From the NCBI RefSeq assembly GCF_020685205.1, contig NZ_JAJERB010000003.1, positions 1 through 64,000 of the forward strand: 64,000 bases of DNA, in the 5' to 3' direction. Below the pieces are notes generated by a model, which was not told the DNA's origin, searched no databases, and saw nothing but the letters and a program-made list of their open reading frames with translations. The position numbers were made by a program, and so were the translations under genes. This document shows, in pieces, positions 59,364 through 64,000 of this stretch (its first letter is position 1; every line of letters begins with the position of its first letter). Source of the DNA: Hymenobacter translucens. GTDB lineage: Bacteria; Bacteroidota; Bacteroidia; Cytophagales; Hymenobacteraceae.

Positions 59364-59888
59364 ATGGATGCTTTTATCGGTGAAATCCGCCTGATGGGTT
59401 TTGACTACGCCCCTAACCATTGGGCCCTCTGCCAGGGCCAGCTGTTGCCTATCAGCACGAACCAGGCCCTGTATTCACTGCTGGGCACTACCTACGGCGG
59501 CGATGGCCGAACAACCTTTGCCCTTCCCAACCTGAACGGCCGGGTACCGATGGGCGTAGGTAACGGAACTATGCTGGGCACGGTGATGGGTTCGGAAACG
59601 GTGACGCTGACGATAGACACGATGCCGGCCCACATTCACGCGGGCATCAGCGGGACGCTGGCCACCGCGCTGGGCGGACTGGAAACCTCCCCCAACAACC
59701 ACTACCCCAGCGACGGGGAACCAAACCAATACGGCCTAAGCTCGGCCAGCCCGGCCACGATGGCAGCCGACGAGCTGAAGGTGACGATTGCGAATGCCGG
59801 GGGCAGCCAACCTCACGAAAACCGCCAGCCCTTTATGGCGCTGAACTATGCCATCTGTATAAACGGCTACTTCCCGCCCCGCTCCTAA
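59364..59888 (+). CDS. Phage-tail-collar (MdpB-type) protein 3
   Basis: The 174-residue third paralogue has MDAFIGEIRLMGFDYAPNHW, LCQGQLLPISTNQALYSLLG, YGGDGRTTFALPNLNGRVPM. AHIHAG stands at the HxH site, and SQPHENRQPFMALNYAICIN ends it. Its sequence is closer to copy 2 than copy 1. No further tail, sheath or baseplate genes follow; a terminator hairpin closes the trio, so it is a separate unit from the formyltransferase gene. Confidence 0.85.
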   Translation: MDAFIGEIRLMGFDYAPNHWALCQGQLLPISTNQALYSLLGTTYGGDGRTTFALPNLNGRVPMGVGNGTMLGTVMGSETVTLTIDTMPAHIHAGISGTLATALGGLETSPNNHYPSDGEPNQYGLSSASPATMAADELKVTIANAGGSQPHENRQPFMALNYAICINGYFPPRS

Positions 59889-59908
59889 CGCGTCGCAGTC
59901 AGCAAAAT

Positions 59909-59957
59909 AGACCGTCCCGGTAACTGGTATGCTTACTGGTCACCGGGGCGGTCTTTC
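59909..59957 (+). terminator. Hairpin terminator after the tail-collar trio
   Basis: A 13-bp stem with one wobble pair (59909-59921 with 59942-59954) and a 20-base loop is followed by TCTTTC. The T-run is short, so the strength is moderate. Confidence 0.6.
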
Positions 59958-59983
59958 ATTCTAGAAGTCATACATTTACAGGA

Positions 59984-60952
59984 ATGTCCATTGCCGTTAT
60001 CTTGAGCAGCTCCCTGGGCTTGCCCGCCCTGCACGAGCTGGTTGCCCGGAAGGCTGTGGTGGCCGTGGCGGTACCCGTAACGGGACATGAAGAGCAGGAG
60101 CAGCTGGCCACGCAGGCTACCGCGGCCGGCTGGCCCGTGGTGCGCCTTACCCGGCCGGGGCTGGCCGCCGAGTTGCTGACCTGGCTGGCCGACTGTCGCC
60201 CCAGGGCCGTGCTGGTGTTTACGTTGCCGTGGCGCATTCCGGCCCGGGTGCTGGCCCTCGGGCCGGAGCTGGGCTTTCTGAACGTGCACTTCGCCGCCCT
60301 GCCCACCTACCGCGGGCCCGAGCCCCTGTTCTGGCAGATCCGCAACGGCGAGACGGCCGGGGCTGTCACCATCCACCGCATGGAAGCCGACTTCGATACC
60401 GGTCCCGTGCTACTCACTGAGCCGGTAGCCATTGGCCCTCACGAAACGCATGGCCTGCATCGCAGCCGGCTGGCGCTGGCCGCCGCTGGCCTGATGCCGC
60501 GCCTGACGGCGGCAGTGCTCGGTCAACAAACACTGGAAGTACAAGCTCAGGACCCCACTACCGCAAAGTACTGGCCCCGCCCCTCCCTGGCCGACGTATG
60601 CGTGCGCTGGGAGGAGCCGGCGGACTCTTTGTACCGGCTGGTGCGAGCTACCAACCCCTGGAACCGGGGGGCCCTGGCCACGGTGCGCGGGCAGGTCCTG
60701 CGGCTGCTGGCGTGCACGCCCCTGCCCGGGGCTGGGCACGTCCCGCCCGGTACGCTGGTGCACGCATCAGCCGAAAATGGCGTGCTGGTAGCCTGCGGCC
60801 ATACCGATCTGCTGCGCCTCGACGTGGTGGCCCTTGAGGAGGGCTACTTCAGCGGGAGCCAGTTGGCTACGCTGGGCCTGCAGCCCGGGGAAGTTCTGGG
60901 TAATCCGCTTTCCATCCCCGTTCCGCTGCCCGCTATGGCCACGCCCGTTTGA
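59984..60952 (+). CDS. Formyltransferase-family protein (Fmt-like)
   Basis: The 322-residue enzyme has the formyltransferase N-terminal domain with all three catalytic residues: N100 and H102 (FLNVHFAALPTYRGPEPLFW) and D138 (MEADFDTGPVLL). The C-terminal OB-like domain begins about residue 205 (LADVCVRWEEPADSLYRLVR ... GALATVRGQVLRLLA). It would use 10-formyl-tetrahydrofolate. It is close in form to methionyl-tRNA formyltransferase but lacks the usual N-terminal MKIVFMGTPEF. The context (tail-collar genes, adhesin) suggests a dedicated small-molecule or sugar formylation, perhaps of a surface polymer; this is inference. Confidence 0.8.
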   Translation: MSIAVILSSSLGLPALHELVARKAVVAVAVPVTGHEEQEQLATQATAAGWPVVRLTRPGLAAELLTWLADCRPRAVLVFTLPWRIPARVLALGPELGFLNVHFAALPTYRGPEPLFWQIRNGETAGAVTIHRMEADFDTGPVLLTEPVAIGPHETHGLHRSRLALAAAGLMPRLTAAVLGQQTLEVQAQDPTTAKYWPRPSLADVCVRWEEPADSLYRLVRATNPWNRGALATVRGQVLRLLACTPLPGAGHVPPGTLVHASAENGVLVACGHTDLLRLDVVALEEGYFSGSQLATLGLQPGEVLGNPLSIPVPLPAMATPV

Positions 60953-61003
60953 TTTATCTGATTAGCTCACCTTCTCCTACCCGTTCACTCCTGCGCTATT
61001 CCT

Positions 61004-64000
61004 ATGAAAGCACGCCTACTTTTTATTCTACTTCTGCTGCTGCCCTGGGTAGCCCCGGCCCAGGTCGTCATTAAATCCGAATCCTTCGAAACCGACGGGG
61101 AAGGCGTAGCTGGCCGCTACACTTCGAACACCTTTACGGGCGGCACGAGCGGCTCGACAGCCGTCAGAGCCAATCAGTACTTCCTGCGGGCCTCGGCCAG
61201 CACACCACCTGCCAACTGGTCGGTAAATCCCGTGAGCGGGGGCACCCTTGAGGGCAGCAGCTTCTGGGCCTCGGAAGGGGCCCGGGGCCCGGCCGGTATA
61301 TTCGACCGGCCGGCCGGTACGGTGACGTTAGCCGCCGCCACCGTGACGGGCTATTCAAACCTGAAGGTGAGAGTCGCCTTCATGGATGCTCGGGGTGGGG
61401 TTGACAACTGGGAATTCAATGACACCGTGAAGGTGCAGGTGCGTTTCGATGGTATAGGTAGCTGGACGACGGTAGGTCAGTTTGCCGGCTCTTCCCAGTC
61501 GACCCAAGGAAGACTACAGCAGGACTTCGACCGCAATGGCAAGGGATACGACGAAACCACCGTTGAGGTCCTTACTACCACGATGAAGGACTATGAGTTT
61601 GGCGTGACCGGGAGTGGCAGCACGCTGCAGGTACGGATTGTCGTGTCGCAGGATGGCGTGCAGGAAGAGCTGGGCTTCGACAACATCCGCGTCGTGGGTA
61701 CCGTGGCCTCCAGCGCCGCCCCGGCGCTGGCCAACATTGAGTCTGGCCCGCTGAGCTATGCCGAAGGTGACGCCCCCAAAACCATTACTAGTACTCTTAC
61801 CCTCACCGATACCGACAGCCCGAACCTGAGCGGGGCTACCGTTTCTATCACGGATGGGTACTTGAATGGGCAGGACGTGCTGGCCTTTACCAACCAGAAT
61901 GGCATTACCGGTAACTGGGTAGCAAGCACGGGCACGCTGACGCTAACCGGGACGGCTTCGGTGGCTTTCTATCAGGCGGCTCTGCGGACGGTTACCTACC
62001 AGAACACCAACACCACCAACGCAACGGCCGGGAGCCGGACGGTGACTTTCAGCGCCAAGGACCAGGCCAACGTGGGCAGCAACTCGGTTTCGCGCACCAT
62101 TGCCGTTACCGCGGCCCTGCTGGGCGCGGCCAGCATTCCCTATACCGAAGACTTTGAAACCGACGGCGAAGGCACCCGCTACGCCTCTAACACGTTTAAC
62201 GCCGTCAACGGACTGGCGTTCGTGCGCACCAACCTTAACCCCTTCAACTCCGGTGCCACTACGTTTACTGGCGTCAGCGGTAGCTACCGCTGGGACGGTA
62301 GCGGCACGAACACGGCCAGCAACCCCGATCCGCGCCGCATCGGCATCCTGGAAACCCGGCAGGTAGATGCTACCTACTATAGCAACCTGCACTTTCAGGT
62401 GAAGCTGGGAGCCAGCCAAAACCAGTGGGAGTCGGCCGACCACCTGAAGCTCTACTACCGCACCGGGGGCAGCGCCGGCACCTGGACCATCTTCGCCTCA
62501 TTCCGCGGCAATTCCACCGCCGACGGGCAGCTCCGGCGCGACGCCAACCCGGCCGACCTGTCAACCCTGCCCACCGGTGCTGAGCTGACCCCTGCGCTGA
62601 CCAACTTCGACTTCGCGCTGCCGGCCGCCGTGAACGGGCAGCAGGTGGACTTCCGGTTTGAGCTGTCAACCAACGACTCGCGGGAAGAAGTGGCCTGGGA
62701 CCTGATTCAGGTCACGGGCACCCTCAACAATGCCCCCACCGACATTGCTCTGAGCGCCAGCACGGTGGCGGAAAACCAGCCCAGCGGTACGCCGGTGGGC
62801 AACTTCACCTCCTCCGACCCGGACGCGGGCCAGACCTTTACCTACGCGCTGGCAACCGGCACCGGCAGCACCGACAATGCCTCCTTTACCATCGTAGGCA
62901 ACCAGCTGCGCACAGCGGCCAGCTTTAACTTCGAGGCCAAGAGCAGCTACAGCATCCGGGTCCGCACCACCGATAACGGCACACCCAACCGGAGCTACGA
63001 AGAGGTGTTCACCATCACGGTCACCAACGTGAATGAGGCCCCCAGCATCAGCCCGCAGACGTTCAGCATCAACGAAAACGCCGCCAATGGCACCACCGTG
63101 GGCACGGTTGCGGCCTCGGACCCGGATGCCGGCACCACGCTCACGTACTCCATCACGGCGGGCAACACCGGCTCGGCCTTTACCTTCGTGGGCAACTTCC
63201 TGCGGGTCAATAACTCGGCCGCGCTGGACTTTGAGACCACCCCGACCTTCGCCCTCACGGTACAGGTTTCGGATGGGGCGCTCACCAGCTCGGCGACCAT
63301 CACGGTAAACCTGAACAACGTGGACGACACCCCGCCCACCATTGCATTCACGGCCCCCACTACCACGACCACCTCACCCATTGCCGTAACGGTTACGTTT
63401 TCTGAAATCGTAACAAACTTTATTCAGACCGACGTCACGGTAACGAACGGTTCGGCCACGAGCTTCAGCGGGAGCGGTACTACCTACACGCTCAGCATTA
63501 CCCCGGCGGCGCCCGGCACCGTAACGGTGAGCATAGCCGCCAACGTGGCCCAGGATGGGGCCGGCAACGGTAACGTCGCTGCTTCCACCAGCATCAGCTA
63601 CAACCCACCCACCACGGTCAGCTCGATCAACCGGGCCAATGCCTCGCCGACCAACGCGGGCAGTGTCAACTTTACGGTGACCTTTGCCCGGAGCGTGACG
63701 GGAGTGAACACGGGCAACTTCAGCCTTACGCCCAGCGTGGGCGTGACGGGAGCCAGCATTACCAGCGTATCCGGCTCGGGCACTACGTACACCGTAGTCG
63801 TGAATACCGGCAGCGGCAGCGGCACGCTCAGCCTGAACATGCAGAATGCCACCGGCGTCGACCCCGGCGTATCCAACCTGCCTTATACATCGGGGCAAAG
63901 CTACACCATTGACAAGACCGCACCGGCCGCGCCGGTCGTGCAGGTGCCGGCCAACAATTCCACCATTACCACCAGCACCCCCACCTACAGCGGAACGGCC
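61004..64000 (+). CDS. Giant secreted multi-domain adhesin (cadherin/Ig-like repeats), 5' part
   Basis: The 999 codons present run off the window. A signal peptide (MKARLLFILLLLLPWVAPAQ) leads to two related beta modules, each starting (E)SFETDGEG/EDFETDGEG (about residues 25-240 and 382-570). Between them is a cadherin-like/calcium module (SGPLSYAEGDAPKTITSTLT ... LAFTNQNGITGNW). Then come cadherin repeats (IALSASTVAENQPSGTPVGN, FSINENAANGTTVGTVAASD, with DPDAG Ca sites) and Ig-like bacterial repeats (IAFTAPTTTTTSPIAVTVTF, ASPTNAGSVNFTVTFARSVT). A T9SS C-terminal domain is expected beyond the window but not seen. The role is presumably surface attachment or polymer binding. Confidence 0.85.
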   Translation, partial: MKARLLFILLLLLPWVAPAQVVIKSESFETDGEGVAGRYTSNTFTGGTSGSTAVRANQYFLRASASTPPANWSVNPVSGGTLEGSSFWASEGARGPAGIFDRPAGTVTLAAATVTGYSNLKVRVAFMDARGGVDNWEFNDTVKVQVRFDGIGSWTTVGQFAGSSQSTQGRLQQDFDRNGKGYDETTVEVLTTTMKDYEFGVTGSGSTLQVRIVVSQDGVQEELGFDNIRVVGTVASSAAPALANIESGPLSYAEGDAPKTITSTLTLTDTDSPNLSGATVSITDGYLNGQDVLAFTNQNGITGNWVASTGTLTLTGTASVAFYQAALRTVTYQNTNTTNATAGSRTVTFSAKDQANVGSNSVSRTIAVTAALLGAASIPYTEDFETDGEGTRYASNTFNAVNGLAFVRTNLNPFNSGATTFTGVSGSYRWDGSGTNTASNPDPRRIGILETRQVDATYYSNLHFQVKLGASQNQWESADHLKLYYRTGGSAGTWTIFASFRGNSTADGQLRRDANPADLSTLPTGAELTPALTNFDFALPAAVNGQQVDFRFELSTNDSREEVAWDLIQVTGTLNNAPTDIALSASTVAENQPSGTPVGNFTSSDPDAGQTFTYALATGTGSTDNASFTIVGNQLRTAASFNFEAKSSYSIRVRTTDNGTPNRSYEEVFTITVTNVNEAPSISPQTFSINENAANGTTVGTVAASDPDAGTTLTYSITAGNTGSAFTFVGNFLRVNNSAALDFETTPTFALTVQVSDGALTSSATITVNLNNVDDTPPTIAFTAPTTTTTSPIAVTVTFSEIVTNFIQTDVTVTNGSATSFSGSGTTYTLSITPAAPGTVTVSIAANVAQDGAGNGNVAASTSISYNPPTTVSSINRANASPTNAGSVNFTVTFARSVTGVNTGNFSLTPSVGVTGASITSVSGSGTTYTVVVNTGSGSGTLSLNMQNATGVDPGVSNLPYTSGQSYTIDKTAPAAPVVQVPANNSTITTSTPTYSGTA

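Noticed and set aside
58204..59888. Prophage or contractile injection system
   Set aside because: Only collar-domain proteins are present; no sheath, tube, baseplate, capsid, integrase or att repeats.

Overview
The window is a chromosomal stretch from a high-GC member of the Bacteroidota, most likely Hymenobacter or a close Cytophagales relative. The evidence is: a T9SS type A C-terminal sorting domain on a secreted protease; TAnnTTTG-type -7 promoter boxes in front of several genes; a type III (GlnN) glutamine synthetase; the long form of IspG; GldM-like proteins; and energy-transducer TonB proteins of the Bacteroidota kind. Most genes are housekeeping or small conserved proteins. There is no prophage, transposase, CRISPR array, rRNA or recognisable tRNA. 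Genus assignment is inference.

Layout. 1-4.1 kb: 3' end of hemF, a PAP2 phosphatase, and a minus-strand run (undecaprenyl-phosphate sugar transferase, ribE, hypotheticals). 4.1-9 kb: pcm, a secreted M43 metalloprotease, an acyl-CoA thioesterase, and a protein whose C-terminal domain resembles the DNA polymerase III psi subunit. 9-16.4 kb (minus): a DUF4369/TlpA lipoprotein, gatB, two tandem MORN-TonB proteins, alaS. 16.6-21.1 kb (plus): a MerR regulator, dprA, two tandem GldM-like membrane proteins, a class IV aminotransferase. 21.1-23.8 kb (minus): thyA, an orphan HsdR_N-type nuclease of low GC, and a Cys-rich secreted peptide. 24-30.3 kb (plus): an MMPL/RND exporter, small proteins, an aldo/keto reductase, a DUF985 cupin, and an Imm51-like protein. 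30.5-36.5 kb: a coupled SRPBCC pair, a UvrD/Upf1-type helicase, SlyD, AcpH, a PNPOx-like protein, and a CrtA-like protein. 36.9-46.9 kb: leuS, then a run of small minus-strand genes ending in ispG. 47.3-57.7 kb: VOC and thioredoxin-like proteins, a quinone oxidoreductase, glnA (type III), an LTA-synthase-like enzyme, mtaB, and an XRE-type regulator. 58.2-64 kb: an accessory-looking island of three tandem phage-tail-collar proteins, a formyltransferase-family protein and the first 999 codons of a giant secreted cadherin/Ig-like adhesin that runs off the window.

The most unusual features are: an 81-bp AT-rich element with a 26-bp perfect inverted repeat inserted in frame into ispG; two families of long dispersed intergenic hairpins; the pair of GldM-N-domain-like proteins next to dprA; the candidate psi subunit; and the tail-collar trio/formyltransferase/adhesin island downstream of an AT-rich 540-bp intergenic region and a divergent HTH protein. 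Starts were moved inward from the longest open frame wherever family alignment or a -7 box favoured an internal codon. All functional calls are from motif recognition; no database search was run.
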